Part shown: positions 53,136 to 61,275 of the stretch, one piece after another | Layout of the letters: the number at the start of each line of letters is the position of its first letter | Numbering within the stretch: the first letter of the stretch is position 1 | Assembly (NCBI GenBank): GCA_016200915.1 | Contig: JACQDV010000061.1 | Coordinates: 1 to 62,691, forward strand | From: Sphingobacteriales bacterium | GTDB lineage: Bacteria > Bacteroidota > Bacteroidia > Chitinophagales > Chitinophagaceae | Direction of reading: 5' to 3' | Length of the DNA: 62,691 bases | The notes under the pieces: generated by a model | Seen by the model: only the letters and a program-made list of their open reading frames with translations | Databases searched by the model: none | What the model was told of the DNA's origin: nothing | Made by a program: the position numbers and the translations under genes

Positions 53136-54230
53136 ATGCAACAAAAAATGAAAAAGCAACTTCCTCAATTAAATCTGTTAGAAACATTCGCTCAATTTAT
53201 CAGAGTATCACAATCAGGAAGAAGGTTGACACCATCTGGCAAGAAAATTACAAAGGGCACAATTGTGAATTATTTGTATGCTCAGAAACTATTAACTGAA
53301 TATGAAGAGAAAGAAAAAGTAAAAATCCGTGTTCAACTTTTGCATAGAGCATCTTTAAGAATTCTGCAACGGGAGAAAAATTACTGGCAACGTTTCTTTA
53401 TTCAATTTTCTGGTTTTTTGTATAAAGAGAAAGGTTATGGCGATAATTATATGGCCAATATTTTTAAAATACTCAGAACCTTCTTTAATTATCTTCAAAA
53501 AGAAAAAGGTCTGATTGTAGGAAATTATCATAAAGGATTTAGAATACCTTCACAACAACCATCTCCTGTTGTATTGAATCCAGAACAATTAAAATTCCTT
53601 ATTACGAATAAAGAATTTGAAGATTCTCTTTCTCCTTATCTTAAAAGGGCAAAAGACATTTTCATTTTTGGTTGTACCGTTGCTTTAAGATATTCGGATT
53701 TAATGAGGCTTAAAAAATCTAACATTATTGAAAATAATGGAGGAAGTTACCTGTCAATATTTACCCAGAAAACAAATACTGAAATTAAAGTTCCCCTTCC
53801 ACAGTATGCACTTCAAATTGCCAATAAGTATAAAAGAAAGGCCGGAGTATATGTGCTACCACGACTTTCCTCAACTAACCTAAATCTCCAGGTTAAAAAA
53901 TTAATGAAAGCAGCCGGATGGGTTACCCCTTTACCTAAAAACACGAGCTATCGGGGAAAAATGGTAGAGCATAAAACTGCCGAAGGAGAAACCTGGGAAT
54001 TTTACCGGCATATAACTGCACATACCATGCGCAGAACAGCTATAACGACTTTACTTATTTTGGGTGTCCCAGAAACGGTAGTGAGAAAAATATCTGGTCA
54101 TGCACCAGGAAGCAAGGAGTTTTATAAATACGTGGGAATTGCGCAGGATTACCTGAATACTGAAGTAAAAAAAGCTCAAGAAAAATTGATAGAAAATCAC
54201 TCAATTTACCCATTAAAGAATAGCGCCTAA
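53136..54230 (+). CDS. Tyrosine recombinase/integrase
   Basis: A 364-aa protein. It has an N-terminal SAM-like core-binding domain and a C-terminal catalytic domain with Arg in VALRYSDLMRL, HTMRRTAITTLL (HxxR), SGHAPGSKEFYKYVG (H/W and the nucleophilic Tyr); the triad looks complete. It resembles Bacteroidetes phage/ICE integrases. It lies alone, 74 bp before an orphan Rhs cassette, with no other mobility gene in its orientation nearby. Confidence 0.93.
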   Translation: MQQKMKKQLPQLNLLETFAQFIRVSQSGRRLTPSGKKITKGTIVNYLYAQKLLTEYEEKEKVKIRVQLLHRASLRILQREKNYWQRFFIQFSGFLYKEKGYGDNYMANIFKILRTFFNYLQKEKGLIVGNYHKGFRIPSQQPSPVVLNPEQLKFLITNKEFEDSLSPYLKRAKDIFIFGCTVALRYSDLMRLKKSNIIENNGGSYLSIFTQKTNTEIKVPLPQYALQIANKYKRKAGVYVLPRLSSTNLNLQVKKLMKAAGWVTPLPKNTSYRGKMVEHKTAEGETWEFYRHITAHTMRRTAITTLLILGVPETVVRKISGHAPGSKEFYKYVGIAQDYLNTEVKKAQEKLIENHSIYPLKNSA

Positions 54231-54303
54231 TTTTCACAAAAAAGTAGCATTTTATACTGCCATTTTCAGCATTTTAGGTTAAATTTATTAAAGAGAAAGT
54301 TCT

Positions 54304-55326
54304 TTGAAACCTATAGCGGTTTTAAGTTGTATTCGAAGCCATTATTATCCGTTCGGCTTGACAATGGCGGGAATAAGTTCGAAGGCTGCGGGTGCATTAG
54401 AAAACAAACTTAGATACAACGCAAAAGAGGAGCAAAGCAAAGAGTTTAGTGACGGCAGCGGACTTGAATGGATTGACTTCGGAGCAAGGATGTATGATGC
54501 ACAGATAGGTCGCTTTCATACAATAGACCCGTTAGCGGATAAGATGCGTAGATGGTCTCCTTATGCTTTTGCATTTGATAACCCACTTCGTTTTATAGAC
54601 CCTGATGGAATGGCCCCCAATGAGGCTAATGATGATAACCGAAAGAAGTATGAGAAAAAATTTGAGAGAAAAGTAAGTCGAGTTTTAAATAAGATGAAAG
54701 AAGATGGAGCAAGTAAATCTGAAATCAATGCAAAGGCCCACGAGTTAAGCGATAAATTCCAGAATAAAAAATGGTTTAGATATTTTGGTGCTGAAAATCA
54801 AAGTAAATTATCTGGGAAAGGCAATATGAATGGGTATGGCCAAGAGAAGGGTAACACATCAAGTGCAACAGGATGGAAAGTAAATGAACGGATTGAAATA
54901 GTGCCTTTCCAAACCGAGACAACTAAAAGAGATTTTGGTGCATCAAGAGATGGTACACCTAATCAAATGCCTAATAATACAGAGCTCAATACAAATTTAA
55001 CAGTAAGCCCTGGCGGAACAGTAAGTGCAGAGTTTACACCATTTTCTCAGCCTGATGCTTTAAGTATATTGGGAACTACTGAAGGCGGCAATAAGGCTGA
55101 GGTTTTATCAACAAACGGTGAAGTAAGTCGTACAGGAGCTGATGAAGAAACGAGCATAAAACTTGCACCTGTTACCGTCACGAGCCGAATGCAATTGTCG
55201 TTCAGAGTTACTAATACACAGGAGACGACAAACAGGCCAGACCAATGGCGACTTAGTGTAACAGTAACCAATCCTGTATTTACCGTCAATCCTTATCAGG
55301 CAGTGAAATCAAATTTATCATATTAA
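54304..55326 (+). CDS. Orphan Rhs C-terminal cassette 1 (core end plus toxin tip)
   Basis: A 340-aa frame without an ATG start (TTG at 54304; the frame is open only from 54292). It begins close to [17 protein letters not shown], continues [25 protein letters not shown] and ends the Rhs core at [11 protein letters not shown] (about residue 100). This is only the last piece of an Rhs repeat-associated core; the long YD-repeat shell is missing. The variable tip (about 105-340) is hydrophilic, ends in a beta-like stretch and matches no toxin I recognise. A YwqK-like gene follows 8 bp later. It is probably a silent, displaced tip cassette. Confidence 0.75.
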   Translation: MKPIAVLSCIRSHYYPFGLTMAGISSKAAGALENKLRYNAKEEQSKEFSDGSGLEWIDFGARMYDAQIGRFHTIDPLADKMRRWSPYAFAFDNPLRFIDPDGMAPNEANDDNRKKYEKKFERKVSRVLNKMKEDGASKSEINAKAHELSDKFQNKKWFRYFGAENQSKLSGKGNMNGYGQEKGNTSSATGWKVNERIEIVPFQTETTKRDFGASRDGTPNQMPNNTELNTNLTVSPGGTVSAEFTPFSQPDALSILGTTEGGNKAEVLSTNGEVSRTGADEETSIKLAPVTVTSRMQLSFRVTNTQETTNRPDQWRLSVTVTNPVFTVNPYQAVKSNLSY

Positions 55327-55333
55327 TAACCCT

Positions 55334-56008
55334 ATGTGTATGAGACAGATGATATTGCTATTGAAGTTTATCGTACTATTTAATTTTTGTAATGCACAAT
55401 CCGATACAGTTTTTAATCAGAAAGATGTAAATGGATTACGTCAGGGCTATTGGAAAGTGACAATGACGGATATTAAGGGTAGAACCTACCTGTATGCTAT
55501 TGAGGTTTATAAAGACAATAAAAAAAATGGCTTATGTTTTTATTATTATCCTAATGGGAAAAAGCAGAGTGAAATAAGTTATAGAAATGATACATTGAAT
55601 GGACTTTCTAAGTATTACAGGTCTTATGGTGTGATACAGTATGAAGAAAACTTTATTGATGGGAAATCTCATGGATTTAAACGTTATTATAACACCAGCG
55701 GTGAACTTGCCGAGGAGCAAGAATACACAGACGGAGCAGTCACAGGAACTTATAATTTGTATTCCAAGAAACAGAATATAATAGTAACCAGCTATAACAT
55801 AAACGGTATTGAAAATGGTGTACGAAAAGTTTATTCTGATAACAATAAGAAGGAACTATTAAAAGAATTTGATTTTACAAATGGGATTAGGGTTGGAGCA
55901 AGGTATTACAAAAACGGTAAGCTTATTAAAGAAGAAAAGTTTAATTATGAGGAAGAACTAAAAAAAGATAAAGAGCTTCAAACAAAAAGCAAAACAGTAG
56001 ATGGCTGA
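55334..56008 (+). CDS. YwqK/MORN-like repeat protein, candidate immunity protein
   Basis: A 224-aa protein. A signal peptide-like start (LLLKFIVLFNFCNAQ) is followed by six or seven repeats of the pattern DG-x-HGxxxxYYxxG-xxxxExxYxx (NGLCFYYYPNGKKQSEISY, HGFKRYYNTSGELAEEQEY, VGARYYKNGKLIKEEKF). Family knowledge: YwqK-type MORN-variant repeats are annotated as antitoxins next to polymorphic toxins. It starts 8 bp after the Rhs tip, the expected place for an immunity gene. Its cognate activity is inferred. Confidence 0.75.
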   Translation: MCMRQMILLLKFIVLFNFCNAQSDTVFNQKDVNGLRQGYWKVTMTDIKGRTYLYAIEVYKDNKKNGLCFYYYPNGKKQSEISYRNDTLNGLSKYYRSYGVIQYEENFIDGKSHGFKRYYNTSGELAEEQEYTDGAVTGTYNLYSKKQNIIVTSYNINGIENGVRKVYSDNNKKELLKEFDFTNGIRVGARYYKNGKLIKEEKFNYEEELKKDKELQTKSKTVDG

Positions 56009-56034
56009 TTTAATTTTTTATATTAAGATAAACA

Positions 56035-56062
56035 ACAAAGCCGCAGCGATGCGGCTTTTGTA
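56035..56062. terminator. Bidirectional terminator, convergent genes
   Basis: caaagccgca and tgcggctttt pair around gcga, with A and T tracts on both sides. It separates the YwqK-like gene (+) from the XRE gene (-). Confidence 0.85.
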
Positions 56063-56064
56063 TT

Positions 56065-56403
56065 TTACAGCGTTTGCAGCTTAGCTGATTTTATCAGCCC
56101 ATCAAGGGCGTACAAAATATATTCTTTGTCTTTCTCCGGCAGGTTGTTTAAATCATTGAGCCGTTTTACCATCGCAGTATCTTTTAAGAAATTAGATTGT
56201 TTGTTCTCACCCAACAGGTAACCGGCTGTTGTATCAAGAGCGGCCGCCAGTTTTTTAACCACATCAATAGAAGGGGCAACTTCATCCCGTTCATACTTGC
56301 CGATGATAGAGTGATTAGTGTTGAGGGATTTTGCCAGTTCACTTTGTGAAATGCCCTTTGCTTCCCTGCATTCTTTTAGTTTTTTACCGAAGCTTGTTGC
56401 CAT
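56065..56403 (-). CDS. XRE-family helix-turn-helix regulator
   Basis: A 112-aa protein. FGKKLKECREAKGISQSELAKSLNTNHSIIGKYERDEVAPS spans the Cro/CI HTH (quoted in parts: GISQSELAKSLNTNHS, KYERDEVAP), then KKLAAALDTTAGYLLGE. The C-terminal 40 residues are helical. It is divergent from the primase-like remnant; the gap holds direct repeats that may be its operators. It probably represses the element's genes. Confidence 0.9.
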   Translation of the reverse strand: MATSFGKKLKECREAKGISQSELAKSLNTNHSIIGKYERDEVAPSIDVVKKLAAALDTTAGYLLGENKQSNFLKDTAMVKRLNDLNNLPEKDKEYILYALDGLIKSAKLQTL

Positions 56404-56464
56404 GTTATAAGTTCATTTATGACGCAGAAACCCACTAAAAGCAGTGAGAATGTAAAAATACCGT

Positions 56465-56545
56465 TCAAATGTGAAAGAAAAAAGTCAGATAGTTTTGGCT
56501 TTAGTAGTCAGATGTTATACTTTTGGGTCAAATGTGAACGGAAAA
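56465..56545. promoter_or_regulatory. Pair of direct repeats, candidate XRE operators
   Basis: tcaaatgtgaaagaaaa (56465) and tcaaatgtgaacggaaaa (56528) recur 63 bp apart in the divergent region between the regulator and the gene at 56557. The second lies about 30 bp before that start. Confidence 0.45.
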
Positions 56546-56556
56546 ATATTTTTACA

Positions 56557-57274
56557 ATGGCAACAGAAAACAAAATAGACAGCAGCAACCCCAACGCAAT
56601 AACCTACTGCACGGAAGAATTAGGGTTTACAATTTTAGGCGGCATCCGCATGGATGGACTTGATAGGTTGAGGGTAACCATACGAATAGAAGTAATCAAT
56701 AGAAAGTTTGAACACTACCAAAACAATCCTGAAATAGCAGGACTGCCAGTAAACCACAACTTAGATTTATACAACGATGTGCAGGTAGAAAAATTAATCC
56801 GCAAAGCAGCAGAGCGTTTAGAAGTAGGAACATTACAGATAACAAAATCCATTGCAGATATTACAAGACAATTGGAGCTCTACAGGTTGCAGCAAATAGA
56901 AGAACAACAAATAGCGAAGGAAGTAAAAAAGAAAATATTATCAGCAGATGAAAGAGAAGCAGCAACAAAAGCAAAGCACCTTTACAAACAAAGACATCCG
57001 CAAAATATTACGATTGCCAGGCACAACAGTAAGAAGATACCACAACGAACTTTTACAAAACGGTTACATCAAATTACAGGACAGCAAAAAGAAAAAAGGT
57101 TACCTGTTTGAAATCGTCAGCTACGAAGAATATACACAACTGCAAAAGAGCATCAGCATTGTATTGGATGAAATCCTGCAACAGCTACGAACCACTAAGC
57201 CACCAATGAGCCAAAGCGGTAATGGCTCAATGAAAGGCAAGGCTGCAAAGCTTTTAATCGAAGTGAGCCAGTAG
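56557..57274 (+). pseudogene. Collapsed primase/helicase-like gene of the element
   Basis: Two overlapping frames look like the two ends of one gene. Frame A (from ATG 56557, MATENKIDSSNPNAITY, to about 56960) ends in LSADEREAA, the segment that in mobile primase/helicase-like proteins of Bacteroidetes precedes the ATPase core. Frame B (from about 56975 to 57274) carries the usual C-terminal winged helix (FTNKDIRKILRLPGTTVRR, HNELLQNGYIKLQ, YEEYTQLQKSI). The central ATPase is absent and the frame changes at the junction, consistent with an internal deletion. The alternative, two short genes, cannot be excluded. Confidence 0.6.
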
Positions 57275-57327
57275 AATTACAAAACGTACAGCCGAGCAAA
57301 AATTTATTTACATCAAACCAAACGGAA

Positions 57328-58290
57328 ATGAAAAGATTACCCGTAACGGCTCCGCCGTACCAATACATTGAAAAGAGTTTTAAAGAATGGTTACAGGCGT
57401 TAGGCTACTCATGGCAGGGTGTGTATTACATGCCGATACAGGTAAGGGGATTATTAAATTACTTAGAGAGGCAAAATAAAGCCCAATTAGCGGACATCAC
57501 AGCCGAAGCCATAAAAGACTATTACTACAACGAATTAAAGCAAAGAAAGAACTGTATGAGGGATGCAGGAACATTAAGCAACAAGCACCTCAATAAAAAT
57601 TTACAGGCATTAAGAAAGTTCGTTGAATACTTACGGCAGACAGGAAAATTACAAATCCCATTACTCAATATTAAACAGGAAGAAATTATCAACAACAAAC
57701 CAACCGTATTAACCGAGGAAGAAATAAAGCAACTCTATAAAGCAACAGAGCAGCCACATGAACAAAAGAAATATCATAAAGGAGAAATTATTTACAAAGC
57801 CCTGCAACAAAGAGATGCAGCGATGTTAGGTATTTTTTACGGTTGCGGTTTACGAAGAAACGAAGGCTATCACTTAAACATTACAGACATTAATATAGAA
57901 AGTGCAGTAGTACATGTAACCAAAGGGAAAGGCTATAAAGAAAGGTTCGTACCGATAAGCAGAAAAGGAATAGAACACATAACAACTTACCTCTACGATG
58001 CAAGGCCAATGCTGATTACAGACAATAAAGAAGAAGCATTTTTTTTAAATCACAATGGCAAAAGGTTGGGCGGCCAGATGCTTATGAAATGTGTACAGGC
58101 TCTTGCAATAAGAACAAATGATACAGGACTGCAGCAAAAAGAAATCGGCTTACATACACTCAGGCACTCAATCGCTACACACCTGCTTGCACATGGAATG
58201 GACTTAGAAAAGATAAAGGATTTTTTAGGGCATAGCAGTTTAGAAAGCACACAAATTTATACACACTTAATAAACGAAGACAATGAATAA
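57328..58290 (+). CDS. Tyrosine recombinase (XerC/D-like), first of tandem pair
   Basis: A 320-aa protein. The N-terminal SAM-like domain is at about 12-110. Catalytic residues visible are Arg176 in GCGLRRNEG, His276/Arg279 in HTLRHSIATHLL, His302 in LGHSSLEST and Tyr311 in QIYTH, plus the beta-hairpin Lys region (VTKGKGYKERFVPI). The site is complete, so it should be active. It overlaps the next recombinase by 8 bp and probably acts with it. Confidence 0.93.
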   Translation: MKRLPVTAPPYQYIEKSFKEWLQALGYSWQGVYYMPIQVRGLLNYLERQNKAQLADITAEAIKDYYYNELKQRKNCMRDAGTLSNKHLNKNLQALRKFVEYLRQTGKLQIPLLNIKQEEIINNKPTVLTEEEIKQLYKATEQPHEQKKYHKGEIIYKALQQRDAAMLGIFYGCGLRRNEGYHLNITDINIESAVVHVTKGKGYKERFVPISRKGIEHITTYLYDARPMLITDNKEEAFFLNHNGKRLGGQMLMKCVQALAIRTNDTGLQQKEIGLHTLRHSIATHLLAHGMDLEKIKDFLGHSSLESTQIYTHLINEDNE

Positions 58291-59215
58291 GTTTAAAGAA
58301 TGGTTACAGATAAAAGGCTACACAAAAAAAAGTATTGAAACAATCATACAGGCAACAGGATATTTTTTAGTGTGGAGCGAAAAGGAAAATGTAACAGACA
58401 TTGCAGCGGTAACACATAACGACATCATAGCTTACATACAACATTACAACCTCAAAGGCACAGGCAAAAAAACGATAGCACATTACATCCTGCACTTAAA
58501 AAAATATTTTGATTGGCTGATGAGTGAAGGCGAAGTGAGCGACAACCCATGCAGCAACATAAAAATAAAAGGCATCAAAAGAAAAGTATTGCATGAAATA
58601 TTAAGCGTTGAAGAACTTGAAAAACTGTACAATGATTATGCAACCGAAATCACTTTACAAAAAACAGAACGGATGAAATGCCTGCCACCAATGACTTTAC
58701 ACACACTTGCAAGAAAGCGGAACAAAATTATTTTAGGCTTGATTGTTTACCAGGGCTTACGGTCACATGAAATTATACAACTGCAAATCATTGATGTAAA
58801 ATTAAGAGAAGGAAAAATATTTATAGCAGGAACAAAACGAAGCAACGAAAGAACATTGAAATTAGAAAGCCATCAGGTTTTTGATTTATTGGATTACATC
58901 AACGATACAAGAAAACAGATTTTACAGCACAGGAATATTACAGTACCTGCACAGGAACTTTTTTTAAACCTTGAAGGAAGCCCGAACGTAAATAATATGT
59001 TCAGCATGTTACTTGTTCATCTAAAGAAAATGAACAGTAAAATAAAAGCAACAGAACAGTTGAGAGCAAGTGTAATTGTTCATTGGCTGAAATTATATAA
59101 TCTTCGTAAGGTTCAAATCATGGCGGGACATCGTTACATCAGCACAACAGAAGGTTACAAAGCAAACAATCTTGAAGACCTGAAAGAAGACATCAAAAAT
59201 TATCATCCGTTCTAA
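58283..59215 (+). CDS. Tyrosine recombinase, second of tandem pair (HxxR altered)
   Basis: A 310-aa protein translationally coupled to the upstream recombinase. Arg in YQGLRSHEIIQL, a Lys hairpin (AGTKRSNERTLKL), Arg in EQLRASVIVHWLK, His in MAGHRYISTTEGY and the Tyr in EGYKAN are present. The first His of HxxR is replaced by Glu (EQLR). Tandem, unequal recombinase pairs with such substitutions occur in Bacteroidetes integrative elements and recall TnpA/TnpB of Tn554-type units. Downstream there is only hairpin-rich non-coding DNA. Confidence 0.9.
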   Translation: MNKFKEWLQIKGYTKKSIETIIQATGYFLVWSEKENVTDIAAVTHNDIIAYIQHYNLKGTGKKTIAHYILHLKKYFDWLMSEGEVSDNPCSNIKIKGIKRKVLHEILSVEELEKLYNDYATEITLQKTERMKCLPPMTLHTLARKRNKIILGLIVYQGLRSHEIIQLQIIDVKLREGKIFIAGTKRSNERTLKLESHQVFDLLDYINDTRKQILQHRNITVPAQELFLNLEGSPNVNNMFSMLLVHLKKMNSKIKATEQLRASVIVHWLKLYNLRKVQIMAGHRYISTTEGYKANNLEDLKEDIKNYHPF

Positions 59216-59536
59216 AACCGAAATCCCCAAACCCACCGCACAGGCACGGCTTAGGCTTGAGCCAACACACAGAAGCCAGCACACACAAGCCTTATGCGGT
59301 GGTGCAGTCAGTTTTTTTGTCATGGTTTTTGTAAGCCGACACACGACAGCACATTTATTTTTTTAAAAGACAAGAAAAAAATAAAAGAGCTGTAGCCAAC
59401 GCCACGAACAAAAACCCACGCCAAAAAAACTGCCTGAAGCTAAATAACATAATGGCTATTATAGTCTCTCCCACGCTCATGCAAGCATGCTCTAAAGCCT
59501 ATAATAGAACATTATATTAAATAGCCACCACCGCAT

Positions 59537-59594
59537 TGCAATAAAAAAAATAAAGCTCTGCCAAGCAGCTATGAGTTTTATTTTTTTTATTGCA
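59537..59594. repeat. 22-bp inverted repeat, strongest AT hairpin
   Basis: The left arm is 59537-59558 (tgcaataaaaaaaataaagc plus tc) and the right arm 59573-59594 (gagttttattttttttattg plus ca). They pair at 21 of 22 positions around a 14-nt loop. Confidence 0.9.
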
Positions 59595-59840
59595 GCCGTG
59601 CCAAAGACAGCCAACGCTTCCCCAAGTTGCCATGCAAAGCATGATTCTATTTTTATGCTGTCTCCTTCCAGTCGGTCAACAGCAAAGCCTGCGGCAGCAT
59701 GGCAGCTTCGCTATTCTTTTATTTTTTTTGATTGATGCAATGTTGAACAGACTTTATAAAATCGAACAGAGGGCTTTAAAAACTGTCGCAGCCGCCGCAA
59801 GTCTCTAAAACTTTGGAGAGAATGCCGGCGGCTTTGACTT

Positions 59841-59923
59841 GCAAAAAAAACTTATTCGATTGCCCCGGCAACAGTATGATAATTTATAGTTCATAAAGGG
59901 GCAATCAAATAAATTTTTTTCGC
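59841..59923. repeat. 26-bp inverted repeat
   Basis: The arms are 59841-59866 (ending gattgcccc) and 59898-59923 (starting ggggcaatc). They pair at 23 of 26 positions around a 31-nt loop. It is the last large hairpin of the region. Confidence 0.88.
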
Positions 59924-60179
59924 TGCTGTCAGTCTCTGCAACTTTAAAGAGTGAGTGAATTATTTTTTAAGCTTCATTAAATTTTTATACAACTCACACA
60001 GGCGAAGGCATGGACGACATGGGCAGCAGCACCCAGCCAAGTGCATGACCTGAGCAGGCGAATATACATGAGCAAATACATATACCTGCAAGCATGTGTG
60101 TATGAGAAAAAACTTTATCTTTATGCAGTTGAGGCATTAAAAAAGTTCTTTGATTTTTTTGGTAGATGTGTAGGGAAAA

Positions 60180-60767
60180 GTGGAAGTGCGGAGAAAAGTA
60201 CGAACTTATTACACCGCCTTCGGGCTAACAATGAGTGGACTTAGTAGCAAAGCGATGAGTTTTGCAAATCCACAGAATAAAGTTAAGTTTAATGGAAAAG
60301 AAGAACAGCGACAGGAGTTTAGTGACGGTAGTGGATTGGAGTGGTTGGATTATGGAGCAAGGATGTATGATGCTCAAATTGGAAGGTGGAGCGTAATAGA
60401 TCCATTGAGTGAAAAGAGCATGAAACTGAGTCCATATAATTATGCTTATAACAATCCAATTCGGTTTATTGATCCTGATGGAATGCGACCAATAAATGAA
60501 GCTGAAGAATTTGGAAATGAGAATGAGAAAAAGAACAATCAGACAATAAATTATATTGTTTTACTTAATACAACTACAAATGAAACAACAGTTCTTTCGG
60601 CCCCTGGGACAGATGAGACTGAGGATAGTTATACTACACTTGTAAATGAATCGCCGACATCTTCCTCAGTTGAGGAGGAACAAACGCCACAACCTGAAAA
60701 AAACAATTGGAGTTACCAAGAATATATTGAAAAGTGGGAGAAAGAACATGGAAAAAAAAATGACTGA
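60180..60767 (+). CDS. Orphan Rhs C-terminal cassette 2 (core end)
   Basis: A 195-aa frame starting from a non-ATG codon. Homology to Rhs begins at [17 protein letters not shown], the same place where cassette 1 begins, runs through [25 protein letters not shown] and ends the core at [11 protein letters not shown] (about residue 101). A low-complexity linker rich in Glu/Asn/Thr follows, and the frame stops right after an A9 run (60752-60760). Removal of one A would fuse it to the toxin-like frame at 60748. It lacks the Rhs shell, so it is a displaced tip. Confidence 0.72.
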   Translation: MEVRRKVRTYYTAFGLTMSGLSSKAMSFANPQNKVKFNGKEEQRQEFSDGSGLEWLDYGARMYDAQIGRWSVIDPLSEKSMKLSPYNYAYNNPIRFIDPDGMRPINEAEEFGNENEKKNNQTINYIVLLNTTTNETTVLSAPGTDETEDSYTTLVNESPTSSSVEEEQTPQPEKNNWSYQEYIEKWEKEHGKKND

Positions 60768-61260
60768 AGACCAAAAAAAGGTGCTTGCAAATGGTTGTAT
60801 TGGAATTACTGAATTGGCACTAGGAAGAACCTACGATGATGGCCCGCCACCACTTGACTTATCTTTCTCTACATTTGACAAAGCTTTATCAATAGCAAAA
60901 GGAATAGAAAAACAAATAAAGATGGGCTCCAAAGAATACCCAGCAAATGCAAGTGTAATAGTATTTTCAGTTAGATTCTGGTCGCAAGATCCAAACAAAT
61001 TTCAACCTGATAAGTTTGGGAAGGTTGACATGTCAGGGTATAATTATGCTGCTAGACCATGGGATAACTCTGGTGGTTACATTCCTTTTGATTATGGTCT
61101 TTACGAAAAAGGAAAAAATACTTGGTTGCATGCAAACCAATCACAATCGTCACCAGGAGGTATGACTGTTTTCCGAAGCACTTTAAAGGATTTTTCAATC
61201 CCTTTAATGAATTTTAACCGTCAAGTCTTTTCGGTTGCTGTTACAACAGAACCACAATAA
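60748..61260 (+). CDS. Rhs-associated toxin domain, papain-fold/transglutaminase-like
   Basis: 170 aa from the ATG at 60748, overlapping the Rhs frame by 20 bp. [14 protein letters not shown] puts Cys17 at the start of a helix; FDYGLY (Asp115) and TWLHANQS (His128) follow, with [11 protein letters not shown] and [13 protein letters not shown] as strands. This Cys-His-Asp order and the FSxRFW...DYG...HAN pattern resemble prokaryotic transglutaminase/glutamine-deamidase-like effectors; this is my recognition, not a search result. It could be expressed as a fusion by slippage or separately. A longer in-frame start at 60646 is less likely. Confidence 0.6.
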   Translation: MEKKMTEDQKKVLANGCIGITELALGRTYDDGPPPLDLSFSTFDKALSIAKGIEKQIKMGSKEYPANASVIVFSVRFWSQDPNKFQPDKFGKVDMSGYNYAARPWDNSGGYIPFDYGLYEKGKNTWLHANQSQSSPGGMTVFRSTLKDFSIPLMNFNRQVFSVAVTTEPQ

Positions 61261-61275
61261 TTTAAAAGTAATCAC

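Larger units (their letters stand above)
59216..60179. other. Gene-free, hairpin-rich region downstream of recombinases
   Basis: About 960 bp without a credible gene. At least seven inverted repeats were read: 59233-59302 (ccaccgca/tgcggtgg), 59346-59393 (acagc/gctgt with an inner A/T stem), 59456-59507 (ctattatag/ctataatag), 59537-59594 (22-bp arms, one mismatch), 59605-59663 (agacagc/gctgtct with inner catgc/gcatg), 59791-59832 (gccgccg/cggcggc) and 59841-59923 (26-bp arms, three mismatches). The motif agtctct recurs at about 59463, 59800 and 59931. From about 59960 to 60180 no structure was recognised. It may be the recombination end of the element or a structured RNA. Confidence 0.75.

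Noticed and set aside
59590-59808. A 72-aa frame inside the hairpin region
   Set aside because: It starts in the arm of the 22-bp hairpin and spans further inverted repeats; low-complexity hydrophobic runs come from A/T tracts.
57328-59960. A classical integron (IntI plus attC array)
   Set aside because: The recombinases look XerC/D-like and paired, I see no IntI-specific patch, and the hairpins do not share clear attC core sites (no repeated RYYYAAC/GTTRRRY ends). Kept only as an analogy.
59216-60179. A retron or other reverse-transcriptase system using the hairpins as msr/msd
   Set aside because: No reverse transcriptase motif (YxDD) was found in any frame nearby.
60041-60244. A 67-aa frame upstream of Rhs cassette 2
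   Set aside because: It has no recognisable domain, runs into the Rhs core in another frame and its composition is not protein-like.
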